24,859 nucleotides of DNA. Origin: a virus. The notes beneath the pieces were generated by a model. The model did not search any database. It saw only the letters and a program-made list of their open reading frames with translations, and was not told the origin of the DNA. This document shows positions 13,667-21,727 of the stretch, piece by piece. A program made the translations under genes and the position numbers. The stretch is taken from the IMG/VR virus record IMGVR_UViG_3300027659_000195, positions 1-24,859 of that record. One strand, written 5' to 3'. Positions within the stretch are counted from its first letter, which is position 1. The number at the start of each line of letters is the position of its first letter.

Positions 13667-15966
13667 ACTTGGTTTATTATAATGTAAGTTGTGTCCTTGT
13701 TTTTGGTGTTAGAAGTTAATGTTAAAGTAATTACTCTTGCTACATTAATTGGTACGGTTACATCTAAATAACCTTCACTTGTAAATTTTGCGTTTGACAA
13801 AGTAACGTTACTTGCATTTGCACTTTTTGTAATGTCTACTGTGTCTGAACCATTTGGAAATAAAATTGCAAATCGTAAGGTGTTTTCTGTTCCTGTAGGT
13901 GTGTCAACTAATTTAATTGGGTTAACTTGTGCGAAGTCACTAATTAAAGTAAAACTTACATCACCTGTAGTCAAGTCGCTTTGCATTTCATTAATCATAT
14001 AACGTTTGTCTCTTATTATAAGGCGGTCATTTAATTGTAAACTTGTAAGTAAAGAAACAGGAAGTATTGTTTTAACTTTTACTAATCGGTTTTTTGGGTT
14101 GTATAGGTTAACTAAATAATCTCTGTAATATAAAGCGTATATCGTGTTTGGGTTGTTTTCTAAATAAAAGCTTGATATTTCTTCACCAAAGTTTAACGTC
14201 AAAGGAATTAAACCTGTTTCAAATAGTATTTCGCTATCTTGTCCAAATGGAATGTAAACGTCTGTTGATGCTTGTCCGTTCCAATGTATTTTGTCACCAC
14301 CTGTTAAAGATTTTATTCTATTCATATACAACAAAACAGGTTTCGGTATGTAAGGCGCAAGTTCTTTGTTTAGGCAGTAACCTACTTGTAAATTGTTTCC
14401 GAAATTATTAAATAGTAAGTTTTCAAATGGACTTTCTATTTTGTATTCGCCACCGTCATAGTTCCAACCTATTTTCGTGTTTCCGTAGCCGTGTGCGTCT
14501 GCGTTTAATGGACTTTCTAAAAAGTATTTATTAAGCATACATTCGCTATCTTGGTATTTAAACTCAACGGACTTGTACAACTTCATTCGTTCAATTTCAA
14601 TGCTTGTTATATCGGTGTATTTCGTTATGTCAACAACATCTCCTTTAGAATACCAATATTGTATAGGTTCAAAAGTAAATACGTTCTTCGTGTTTGAGTA
14701 AACAGTTAAATTAAATTCTTTGCATATTCCTGTTATAAAATCACTAATCTTCATATCCGGTGCTAAACCTGCTAAATCAGTAAACGAAGTTGTTGTTGCT
14801 GTTGAAGCTGCCGTGCCTGATTGTGTTGTTATTACTCCTGAATCAAACACAGTCCTTGTATAAATAAAATTTATTCCAATTGTTATTGCAGCGTAACTTC
14901 TTATTTTATATGTTATAACATCGTTTTGTTGTACACTTATTGAAGCACTTACACCTGTTGTTGTTCCGCCTACTGCGTGAGAAAATACACCATTGCGATA
15001 CAAGTCAACAAAATAATCTATTGGTGAAGTTAACGAAGCAACTTGAAAAGTTAATTGATGTGTAACAAAGTTTGTGGTGTTTAATTCTATTCGTGTAAAA
15101 CTATTTGTTGTTGTGTTAAACGCACTTGCTAAAGCACCACTTGAAGAAGTAAAATCTAATTCTACAGGGTTGTTTGTGTAGTGGTAACTTTCCTTGTTTT
15201 TGTAAAGTAAAAATGCTTTTTTAAATAAGTCACTTTGTAAAAATATTCCGTTAAATGTTATTCCGTATTTACTTTCAATTAAATCAAAAATACTTGCAAC
15301 ACGAACCGCAGGAAATAATTCTGTGTAAACTATTTCACCCGAAGCGTGGTTTATATTATTATCGTTGTTTGGAGAATTGTCGTACCAAGTAGGAACGTTG
15401 TTGTCCGGTAGCGGAACGCTTCCGTTAAACTGCCAAACTCTATTTGAACTTATTAATGGATAACGTACGTTGTAATCTGTTACTGTGCTGTCTATTGTTA
15501 CCCGGTTGTAAACTTCTTGGTTTGTATAATTGTGGTCTAATGTCGAATAATTTAATTGGCTTAATTTGTCTTCGTTAAAGAAGTCTTTTAAACTTACTCC
15601 TGCTCCGTAAAATGTTACTGAATAACTATCAGGTTTTCCGTTTTTTAAGTTTGTCTTTTCGAGCTGAATTTTACCACGTCTAAATAAAATTGTGTCAACT
15701 TCTATATAAGCGTTGTACCTATTTTGATAGTCAATAGTTGCATCAACATCGTTTTGGTAAAAGTGTTGAAATATTGCGTTATTAATCGGTGAACAAGGAA
15801 TTGTAAAACCTTGTGAATAGTCTGTAAATATTTTACTTATATCCGAAATATTTTGTATGGTAGAACTTACGGTTATCTTCTCATCGTTAAATAATTCTAA
15901 ACGTGAAAATTCTAACTCGGTTTGTGCTAAAGCCGTTTCTATAAATATTGCTACTTGACGTTTCAT
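13663..15966 (-). CDS. Large distal-tail / baseplate protein
   Basis: A 767-residue beta-rich protein. The N-terminal 150 residues carry a pattern typical of Bacteroidetes phage tail-tip proteins: LELFNDEKITVSSTIQNISD, then FTIPCSPINNAIFQHFY, RRGKIQLEKTNL and YSVTFYGAG. A long middle follows with jelly-roll-like inserts (about 260-390), a segment around 400-450 (KISDFITGICKEFNLTVYS), and a C-terminal Thr/Asn-rich domain (DTVDITKSANASNVTLS). It probably forms the baseplate hub or the site that joins fibres. It overlaps its upstream neighbour by one base and is coupled to the 55-residue gene downstream. Confidence 0.65.
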   Translation of the reverse strand: MKRQVAIFIETALAQTELEFSRLELFNDEKITVSSTIQNISDISKIFTDYSQGFTIPCSPINNAIFQHFYQNDVDATIDYQNRYNAYIEVDTILFRRGKIQLEKTNLKNGKPDSYSVTFYGAGVSLKDFFNEDKLSQLNYSTLDHNYTNQEVYNRVTIDSTVTDYNVRYPLISSNRVWQFNGSVPLPDNNVPTWYDNSPNNDNNINHASGEIVYTELFPAVRVASIFDLIESKYGITFNGIFLQSDLFKKAFLLYKNKESYHYTNNPVELDFTSSSGALASAFNTTTNSFTRIELNTTNFVTHQLTFQVASLTSPIDYFVDLYRNGVFSHAVGGTTTGVSASISVQQNDVITYKIRSYAAITIGINFIYTRTVFDSGVITTQSGTAASTATTTSFTDLAGLAPDMKISDFITGICKEFNLTVYSNTKNVFTFEPIQYWYSKGDVVDITKYTDITSIEIERMKLYKSVEFKYQDSECMLNKYFLESPLNADAHGYGNTKIGWNYDGGEYKIESPFENLLFNNFGNNLQVGYCLNKELAPYIPKPVLLYMNRIKSLTGGDKIHWNGQASTDVYIPFGQDSEILFETGLIPLTLNFGEEISSFYLENNPNTIYALYYRDYLVNLYNPKNRLVKVKTILPVSLLTSLQLNDRLIIRDKRYMINEMQSDLTTGDVSFTLISDFAQVNPIKLVDTPTGTENTLRFAILFPNGSDTVDITKSANASNVTLSNAKFTSEGYLDVTVPINVARVITLTLTSNTKNKDTTYIIINQV

Positions 15967-17033
15967 TAAATAACTGAATTAATAACATCGTATGTAAACT
16001 CAAAGTCTAAAGTATAATTTATTTGTTTCGTGTTTATACTCTTAAACAACTCCGTGCTTTTAGTATTAATCTTCGCAGGTTTATCGTTAATCAGTATTCG
16101 TTCACTTAACATTATTTCTTTTAAAACATCCTTCCAATTTTCGTAAACCCAACCTGTGTTAACCTTAATACTTTTTTTGCCGTTAGTGTTAAATGTTTCT
16201 CTTTGACCTTCTAAAGCGTTGTAAGTAGTTACTCCTGAAGTTGTAGTAAATGTTTGCATTAAATTGTATTCCGTGTTTTCAACGCTAAAATTGTCGTTAC
16301 TTGCTTTAAAAAAAAATTCTCGTTGCCAAGCTCCATATCTATTTACAAAGTCAATTATAACAGGTGTGTATTTACATTCTTCAATAGGTAAAAAGGTATA
16401 AGCTTCCTGTGAAACTGAAGAAGCGTTAAGTATTTCAACAGTATTACCGTCGTTTACGTTTGCTGTGCGTACTCTTGGAATATCAAAGACATTTGCTGTT
16501 GCTCCAAGTACTAACGTTGTTTGTACGTTTGTTACTAAATTTGTGTAACGAACCGTAAAATTTGCACCTACATTTATTCGTATTTTTCCTGCGTATTGCG
16601 TAGGTAAATAATAGTGACTAGGAAAACCATTTAATCCGTAATCTCCTAAATCAAAGTTAACATTGTCTTCGTAATATCCGTAACCATTAAACGCTTTATA
16701 GTCAACTTGTGCATCTGTGGCTGTTGCAGAATAAGTAGAACCTACTAATTTATATCTTTTAACCCTTACGTTTGCATATTGATTAGTCGGTGTAACTACT
16801 TGCGAATCGCCACTTGTAGAACAAGCATCGTGACTTATGTATTCTTGTATGTAAGAACTAATGTCGTAAAGTGTTTCTATGTTGTTTGAAGCCGGTATTA
16901 ATTTACTTAAAGTGTATTGTGGTGTTCCTGTAAATGTTGTTGTGTTGCTTATAAACAATTCTACCTTTGAGCCGTTTTGTCCACTTTCTGCAATCCTAAT
17001 TATATACGGAGACCGTGTAAATATATTAGCCAT
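15966..17033 (-). CDS. Tail protein of the distal-tail module
   Basis: A 355-residue beta-rich protein opening with SPYIIRI and KVELFISN, then YTLSKLIP, NIETLYDISSYIQEYI, a Tyr/Thr-rich middle, and IIDFVNRYGAWQREFFFKAS. The C-terminus (KEIMLSERILIND, TLDFEFTYDV) is again strand-rich. I recall this pattern from tail genes of Bacteroidetes siphophages, always next to the large tail-tip protein. No enzymatic motif. It overlaps both neighbours by one base, so all three are in a tight operon. Whether it is Dit-like or a hub component cannot be told. Confidence 0.6.
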   Translation of the reverse strand: MANIFTRSPYIIRIAESGQNGSKVELFISNTTTFTGTPQYTLSKLIPASNNIETLYDISSYIQEYISHDACSTSGDSQVVTPTNQYANVRVKRYKLVGSTYSATATDAQVDYKAFNGYGYYEDNVNFDLGDYGLNGFPSHYYLPTQYAGKIRINVGANFTVRYTNLVTNVQTTLVLGATANVFDIPRVRTANVNDGNTVEILNASSVSQEAYTFLPIEECKYTPVIIDFVNRYGAWQREFFFKASNDNFSVENTEYNLMQTFTTTSGVTTYNALEGQRETFNTNGKKSIKVNTGWVYENWKDVLKEIMLSERILINDKPAKINTKSTELFKSINTKQINYTLDFEFTYDVINSVI

Positions 17034-17581
17034 TATTTCTTTTCGTTTTTAAATTGTGTTTCTTTAAATAAATTCATTGCGTCCAACCCAAACTTTTCAA
17101 TAAGTTCATCCGGCAATCTTTTAAATGCGCTTTCAAATGGTTTGGTAAAAAATAAACTTGGTTTAATTCCTTGTGCAAATATTCTTTTCTGTAACCAAAA
17201 ACCTAAAGTCTTATAACCGCCTTTTGCAAATGTTCCGTCTGCATTTCTAAATCTTATATTCTTTTTTTGCGCCCATTTACTCAAAGGTTCAACAGGTGGC
17301 ATTTTACTTTTAAAACTAAATGGACTATTCGGAGCTTTTTGTTTTCCGTTTTTTACTAAACTTGGGTTTGCGCCCTTAACTCCTTTGTCTTGAAATTGTC
17401 CGTATTGGTTCATTTCAAAGTCCATACTTAACGAATTAGGCATTGCCTTTACGTTTCCCTTTAAACTTTGATAAAGTCCTTTAGAAACGTTCTTTTTATC
17501 ACGTGTTAAATTCTTTCGTGCTTCTTTAATAACGTAATCACGAAACCTTTCAAGTTCTTTTTGTACTTCGCTTTGTTTCAT
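17033..17581 (-). CDS. HK97 gp10-like head-tail joining protein candidate
   Basis: A 182-residue basic protein. An N-terminal helix (QKELERFRDYVIKEARKNL) leads to NVSKGLYQSLKG, a common feature of gp10-like joining proteins. A beta segment follows with MDFEMNQYGQFQDKGVKG, where a Gly-rich QFQDKG loop is typical of the family. A helical C-terminal part with RIFAQGIKPSLFFTKPFESAF comes last. Such proteins connect the neck to the tail terminator. It lies directly after the tail terminator candidate, which fits. Total charge is strongly positive, with many Lys. Confidence 0.62.
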   Translation of the reverse strand: MKQSEVQKELERFRDYVIKEARKNLTRDKKNVSKGLYQSLKGNVKAMPNSLSMDFEMNQYGQFQDKGVKGANPSLVKNGKQKAPNSPFSFKSKMPPVEPLSKWAQKKNIRFRNADGTFAKGGYKTLGFWLQKRIFAQGIKPSLFFTKPFESAFKRLPDELIEKFGLDAMNLFKETQFKNEKK

Positions 17582-17582
17582 C

Positions 17583-18038
17583 TTAACAAATTGTCATTTC
17601 ATTGGGTGTTACTATGTCAAGTGTCATAGTCCAACCTGCCATATAATTTTCAAACCTTTCTGTAAATGGTTCTAAATTTGCAGTTCCTTCTACTTGAAAT
17701 AAATCGTATGCTAAACTTCCGTGTTTTATTATTTCATACGCCCTGTTTAATACTGCGTGTTGTGTATTCAAAACATCAATTTCGTTGTCGTTACCTAAAA
17801 AAATATTTGTTGTTGCGTTCTTTGACAAGTCTACAACGTCCATTGCTATTAAACTAATATTCCAAGTCGTTGTGTTTTCGTCTAATGTGCAGTTGTTTAC
17901 CATTATATGTACTAAAGGAAATATTGTTTGTTTGCTTAAATCAACTTTAAATATGTCGCCTTGTGTTACCGTGTTTACAATAACGTCTGCGTCAAAGTGT
18001 GTTTTAAGTTTGTCTAATAAGTTGTAATAACCTGTCAT
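17583..18038 (-). CDS. Tail terminator / completion protein candidate
   Basis: A 151-residue alpha/beta protein: helix (YYNLLDKLKTHFDAD), strands (VNTVTQGDIFKVDL, FPLVHIMVNN), a long strand (TWNISLIAMDVVD), helix (NTQHAVLNRAYEIIKHG) and terminal strands (YMAGWTMTLDIVTP). This order matches the tail-terminator fold of siphophages, which caps the tail tube at the head end. Its ATG overlaps the stop of the -1 frame of the chaperone gene (ATGA), which supports that frame as the true gene end. Identity is inferred from fold pattern and context. Confidence 0.6.
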   Translation of the reverse strand: MTGYYNLLDKLKTHFDADVIVNTVTQGDIFKVDLSKQTIFPLVHIMVNNCTLDENTTTWNISLIAMDVVDLSKNATTNIFLGNDNEIDVLNTQHAVLNRAYEIIKHGSLAYDLFQVEGTANLEPFTERFENYMAGWTMTLDIVTPNEMTIC

Positions 18039-18795
18039 TTTCGTAATTTATTTAATTGTCTTTGTTCAATTTCTTGCTTTTGTTTTTCGAAGGTAAGATA
18101 GTTGAGACACATAGTAAGTCTATAGCCGGTGACTGTGTCAAATCTTGTAATGTCTCCTTGAGCGAGTGCATAAACTGATTGATACCAACCCCATTGTTTT
18201 CCAAATTGAGCTTGTTCACTAAACTCGTTTCCGTCTTCTTGTTCGTCTTTATCTGCCGTTCCAAATAATTCAGAGTAGCTGCTAATAATTCGCTTCCTAA
18301 ATTCCAAAAAAAAACACTTGAACTAATCGCTATGTCTACAGGTGTAAACTTCATTAACTCGTGCATTTCTTCCATAGGTTTGTAATCAACTATTTCGTAT
18401 TTATCTTTGAACTTCATTTTGATAGGTCGGTACATAACAGCCATTGCTTTGTGATAGTCTTCCCACTTCAGTAAACTGTTTTCCAAGTCTACGTATTCGC
18501 CAAAACTTATGTCTTCAAGGTTTGTTATAAATCCAAACTCTTGTGTTCCGATTTTAAATGTTGGTTGAAACTTTGGTTTTTCGCTAAACAACTTTGTAAA
18601 GTGTGTAATTAATTCGTTTAAACTTGTCAACTTCATTTTGACAATATCCTTTAGTTCTATTCCACAGAATATTTGAACCATTTTTTGCGCTATAAATTCT
18701 TCGTCGTTGCTTCCCTGTTGAACTTTTAAAAATTCTTGGTAGCTTTTTAATGGTATTTCACTTAAAGTTGTTGGTACGTTTATTTCTAACTTCAT
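18035..18795 (-). CDS. Tail assembly chaperone, full-length via -1 frameshift
   Basis: Read through a -1 shift at the nine-T run, this locus gives a 253-residue protein: residues 1-163 from the first frame, then 90 residues from the other. The second part holds a block (QWGWYQSVYALAQGDITRFD, then a Leu-rich helix) that I recognise as the C-terminal domain of tail assembly chaperones in Bacteroidetes phages. The stop of the second frame overlaps the tail terminator ATG as ATGA, as at other junctions here, while the first frame runs on for 84 codons of low-complexity, Lys/Asn-rich residues. Chaperones of the lambda G/GT type are made in two forms by frameshifting and load the tape measure protein. 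A miscounted T in the assembly would give the same picture. Confidence 0.62.
18052..18795 (-). CDS. Unshifted product of the chaperone locus
   Basis: Without a frameshift the gene gives a 247-residue protein. Residues 1-163 include a helical start (PLKSYQEFLKVQQG) and KMVQIFCGI, ISFGEYVDLE and KAMAVMYRPI, a pattern that fits a G-like chaperone core. Residues 164-247 continue in the same frame as an Asn/Lys/Leu-rich tail overlapping the second frame. The tail may be translated as the shorter-function product, as in lambda G, or may be a chance opening. The start at 18795 follows the 54-residue gene by 10 bases. Confidence 0.6.
   Translation of the reverse strand: MKLEINVPTTLSEIPLKSYQEFLKVQQGSNDEEFIAQKMVQIFCGIELKDIVKMKLTSLNELITHFTKLFSEKPKFQPTFKIGTQEFGFITNLEDISFGEYVDLENSLLKWEDYHKAMAVMYRPIKMKFKDKYEIVDYKPMEEMHELMKFTPVDIAISSSVFFWNLGSELLAATLNYLERQIKTNKKTETSLVNKLNLENNGVGINQFMHSLKETLQDLTQSPAIDLLCVSTILPSKNKSKKLNKDN
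18306..18314 (-). promoter_or_regulatory. Slippery T9 run, putative -1 frameshift site
   Basis: Nine T in a row on the coding strand, read GTT TTT TTT TGG in the first frame. The heptamer T TTT TTT (18313-18307) fits the X XXY YYZ rule, so both tRNAs can re-pair after slipping back one base. The next codon is then TTG GAA TTT. Polymerase slippage adding one T would give the same frame change. Confidence 0.6.
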
Positions 18796-18805
18796 ATATC
18801 TATAA

Positions 18806-18970
18806 TTAATTATTTGCTGTTTTGTTGTGTTCGTTTTTTTGTATGTAATCGTATGCTTGTTTTAACATATTAATATCTCGGATGTCACGTAAATAAATAC
18901 GAACCTTTACACCTTTTTTTTGGTAGATGTAAATCTGTACCGCTTGCATCATTACTTCTAAATCGTTCAT
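18806..18970 (-). CDS. 54-residue protein after the large terminase
   Basis: A short gene starting MNDLEVMMQAVQIYIYQKKG and ending in a Lys/Asn-rich tail. The middle VKVRIYLRDIRDINMLKQAY looks like a strand followed by a helix. The ATG shares bases with the TGA of the large terminase (ATGA), showing coupling, and the gene fills the otherwise empty gap before the chaperone gene. No family recognised. A link to packaging is only suggested by position. Confidence 0.65.
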   Translation of the reverse strand: MNDLEVMMQAVQIYIYQKKGVKVRIYLRDIRDINMLKQAYDYIQKNEHNKTANN

Positions 18971-20172
18971 CGTATAAAATATAAACCTTTTGTTGGATTG
19001 TCTAATTGATATGCTACTGCGTAACGCAAAGCATCTATTGCGTGGTTGTGTTTGTCTATTGGTGTTTTTGACTTCTTTTCAAGCCAAGAATAGTTGTTTA
19101 GTTCTTTAATTAAATCTATGCTATCTTCTGTAATTACAAGGTCGTAATCCTGTAGTAAACTTATTCCGTAAATAACAGAGTCTGCTCCTTTAATTGTAGG
19201 TACAACATTATTTCCTAAAGAGTTCAATTCGCTTATTAATCTTGGTTCTGAATTATCGCCTACTATTAAATCTTTACTTGCAAAGTCTGAATTTAACCTT
19301 GCTATTTGACTTGTGGTTAGCGCCTGTTTATAGTACAGTAACTTAACGTAAATGATTTTGTTTGCTTTGTCTATGTTTGTCTTGACTAACGTTGTAGGGT
19401 CTGCACTAAATCCGTAGTCTTGACCGTACACACTTACTCCAACTTCTTTAAAGTCTCCTATCTTCCAATTGGTAAATATAACTCCTTCAGCTTTGTCAAG
19501 CCAACCACCAAGTATTGTGTGTTTGTATTTTTCAGGTCTTCGTTCTTTTATGTATTCAACCTGTTTTAAAAATGACTCGGATAGGTTTTCTATATTATCC
19601 AAGTACGTTGTATGTATATAAGTGGTATCGTTTTTTATTAGTGTTGTTCCTTGTTCTATTCCCCTACTTTCAAAGAACTTGTCGTATATAAAATGTTCTT
19701 TTGTTGTTGGGTTAAGAATTAAAATCACTCGGTTTTGTTTTGTCTTGTGCCTTATGGATAAATCTATTTTGTCGAACGTGTCTTCGTCTGTAAGTTCTTC
19801 GGCTTCATCCAATACCCAAGTAGTAACTCCTTGTAAAGATTTTAAGTTTGCAGTCTGTGTTCCTGAACTTGTTTTGATTCCCCTAAATATTATTTTGCTT
19901 CCTGTTTGTAAGTTTATTATTTCGTCTTTTGTTACGACAAAATCTTGTTCCATTTGCATCAACTCAATTTTTTCTATAAATTCCGGTATGATTGAAATAG
20001 ATGCCGAAACTAAAGTATAACGTGTAAATAAAACAACGTGTCCGCTTTCCTTTGTAAGTAAAAGTAAGAACGTTGTAACGCTGTAAGACTTGGACGAACC
20101 ACGACCACCTGTTACAATAAAGTAACGTGAAGGACTTCCTAAATAATTAAACTTCGGGTTTATAACTATCAA
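18967..20172 (-). CDS. terL: Terminase large subunit
   Basis: A 401-residue packaging motor and nuclease. The Walker A motif GGRGSSKS is at 22-29 with K28, Walker B VLDEAEE at 120-126, and the coupling motif ILNPT about 30 residues later. The C-terminal nuclease domain shows the acidic patterns YGQDYGFSADP, VGDNSEPR and HAIDALRYAV. The length and motif set match the PBSX/terminase_3 group. It overlaps the small terminase gene by 26 bases and is followed by a 54-residue coupled gene. Confidence 0.93.
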   Translation of the reverse strand: MIVINPKFNYLGSPSRYFIVTGGRGSSKSYSVTTFLLLLTKESGHVVLFTRYTLVSASISIIPEFIEKIELMQMEQDFVVTKDEIINLQTGSKIIFRGIKTSSGTQTANLKSLQGVTTWVLDEAEELTDEDTFDKIDLSIRHKTKQNRVILILNPTTKEHFIYDKFFESRGIEQGTTLIKNDTTYIHTTYLDNIENLSESFLKQVEYIKERRPEKYKHTILGGWLDKAEGVIFTNWKIGDFKEVGVSVYGQDYGFSADPTTLVKTNIDKANKIIYVKLLYYKQALTTSQIARLNSDFASKDLIVGDNSEPRLISELNSLGNNVVPTIKGADSVIYGISLLQDYDLVITEDSIDLIKELNNYSWLEKKSKTPIDKHNHAIDALRYAVAYQLDNPTKGLYFIR

Positions 20173-20491
20173 TTCGGAATAGGTCTTTTACATCAAAGTC
20201 TGAAACACTTAAGTTAGTATCGGTTGTTTGTTTAGGCGCACCATAGCCACTATCCATAAGTGCTTTGTATGCTGAAACGTCGCCGTCTCGCATTTTTTTA
20301 ACCATTGCCAAAGTTCCCAAGTCTTCTTGCGACAAAGTTTCTTCAACGCCTGTTATTGGGTTCTTTGCCTTTTGTGTAGTTTCTAACCAAAGACGTGCTA
20401 TCGTGCTTCGGTTTCTGCTTCCTTTCGGACGTCCGTTTTTTTCGGGTTGGTATTCCGCACTAAACTTTTTTAAATTTTCTTCGTTTGGCAT
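20147..20491 (-). CDS. terS: Terminase small subunit candidate
   Basis: A 114-residue basic protein directly before the large terminase. The N-terminus carries the pattern NGRPKGSRNRSTIARLWLE found in small terminase-like and DUF5681-type phage proteins, which recognises DNA for packaging. A helical centre with EDLGTLAMVKKMRDGD and AYKALMDSGYGAP follows, then an acidic C-terminus (SVSDFDVKDLF) that could dock on the large subunit. Overlap and order support the call. Confidence 0.75.
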   Translation of the reverse strand: MPNEENLKKFSAEYQPEKNGRPKGSRNRSTIARLWLETTQKAKNPITGVEETLSQEDLGTLAMVKKMRDGDVSAYKALMDSGYGAPKQTTDTNLSVSDFDVKDLFRIDSYKPEV

Positions 20492-20509
20492 TTTCTCGTT
20501 TTATTCACG

Positions 20510-21727
20510 TTAATTTAAAATTTCTCCGTTGCGTTTAATTTCTAAACTCGGGTCAAGTTTTTTCATTCGGTCAATTATTACTTGGCAATATTTTGGGTCT
20601 AATTCCATTCCGTAACATTTGCGTTTGAGTTGGTGTGAAGCTACCATTGTTGTTCCTGTTCCTAAAAATTGGTCTAATACAATATTTTTTTCTTTTGTAA
20701 ATTGTAACGCCCATTCCGGTAAATCAATTGGAAAAGTAGCGGCGTGAACATTTGAAAATTCGTTATTTCTATTTGGTGCTCCCCTGTATATGTTTGGAAC
20801 TGTTCCCCTAAAATTTGCATTTGGTATTGCTCTACTTGCGTTTTCTTTTGACGATATAAAAAACATATATTCCCAAGAATTTGTCATAACATTTTCAGCC
20901 ATTTGTGGTGCTCCGTGTCCTTTGTCCCAAATCGCAACATCAATAAAATTATTTTTGTATTGGTTTAAGTATTCTATTAATGCTATTTTGTTTCCTGCTA
21001 AACTTTGTATATTACAAATTAAATAATCTGAAAATAATAAAGCATTGTTTGTAAATCCAACTAATAAATCTAAATAATCAGATTGTTTTTGATTGTCGTT
21101 GTATTCATTATATTTATTGTCCGTAGTGTGAGTATTTCCGCTTAACATTTCGCTTTTTCCTGCGTTATATGGTGGACTTGTAAATGATAAATTTGCTTTT
21201 TGTCCATTCATTAATTTTAATAATTGGTCGCTATCCGTACTATCCCCACAAAGTAAACGGTGTTCGCCTATTTCAAATAAGTCGCCTAAAACAATATCGG
21301 TATTTATTTCGTTTGGTATTTCGTAATTGTCTTCTTCTGCTTCTAATTCCTGAACGCTTACGTCTAACGGCAAGTCTAAACCCCAATCCGTTAGTTTTTC
21401 GGTATCCCATTCATTCGCTAAAATATCCCAATCCCATTCGCCAAACCCTACGTTGTCTTTTACTATAAATTCGTCTTTTTGTAGTTCGGTTAAATCTTTA
21501 GCCTGTACAATATAAACTTCTTTTAACCCTGCTTCAATACAAGCTTTGTGTCGCATATTTCCACCTAAAATAATATTGTTTTCATCTACAACTATTGGTC
21601 GCAGTTCTAACATTTGCGGAAACTCCTTAATTGAATTGACTAACTTTTTGAACTTATCGTCTTTTATTAAACGTGGGTTTTTTGGGTTCGTCTTTATGCT
21701 GTTTATTTTAACCTTCGCTACTTGCAT
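20510..21727 (-). CDS. ParB-like nuclease domain fused to DNA methyltransferase
   Basis: A 405-residue fusion. Residues 1 to about 110 form a ParB/Srx-type domain with NPRLIKDD, PIVVDENN and GGNMRHKA at 55-62. After a linker comes an amino-methyltransferase with the order SPPY (184-187, motif IV) then DQFLGTGTT (352-360, motif I), which is the beta-class order; ELDPKYC follows. SPPY is more usual in N4-cytosine enzymes but occurs in N6-adenine enzymes too, so the modified base is open. The target recognition part is probably residues 190-330. It is placed between a Cys protein and the small terminase, with which it may share a packaging or anti-restriction role. No restriction partner is visible. 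Confidence 0.85.
   Translation of the reverse strand: MQVAKVKINSIKTNPKNPRLIKDDKFKKLVNSIKEFPQMLELRPIVVDENNIILGGNMRHKACIEAGLKEVYIVQAKDLTELQKDEFIVKDNVGFGEWDWDILANEWDTEKLTDWGLDLPLDVSVQELEAEEDNYEIPNEINTDIVLGDLFEIGEHRLLCGDSTDSDQLLKLMNGQKANLSFTSPPYNAGKSEMLSGNTHTTDNKYNEYNDNQKQSDYLDLLVGFTNNALLFSDYLICNIQSLAGNKIALIEYLNQYKNNFIDVAIWDKGHGAPQMAENVMTNSWEYMFFISSKENASRAIPNANFRGTVPNIYRGAPNRNNEFSNVHAATFPIDLPEWALQFTKEKNIVLDQFLGTGTTMVASHQLKRKCYGMELDPKYCQVIIDRMKKLDPSLEIKRNGEILN

Noticed and set aside
5977-13970. Recurrent ACAGGTGA word on the coding strand
   Set aside because: The copies I looked at are in the same frame and encode Thr-Gly-Asp, so protein sequence explains them, unlike AAACACGAA.
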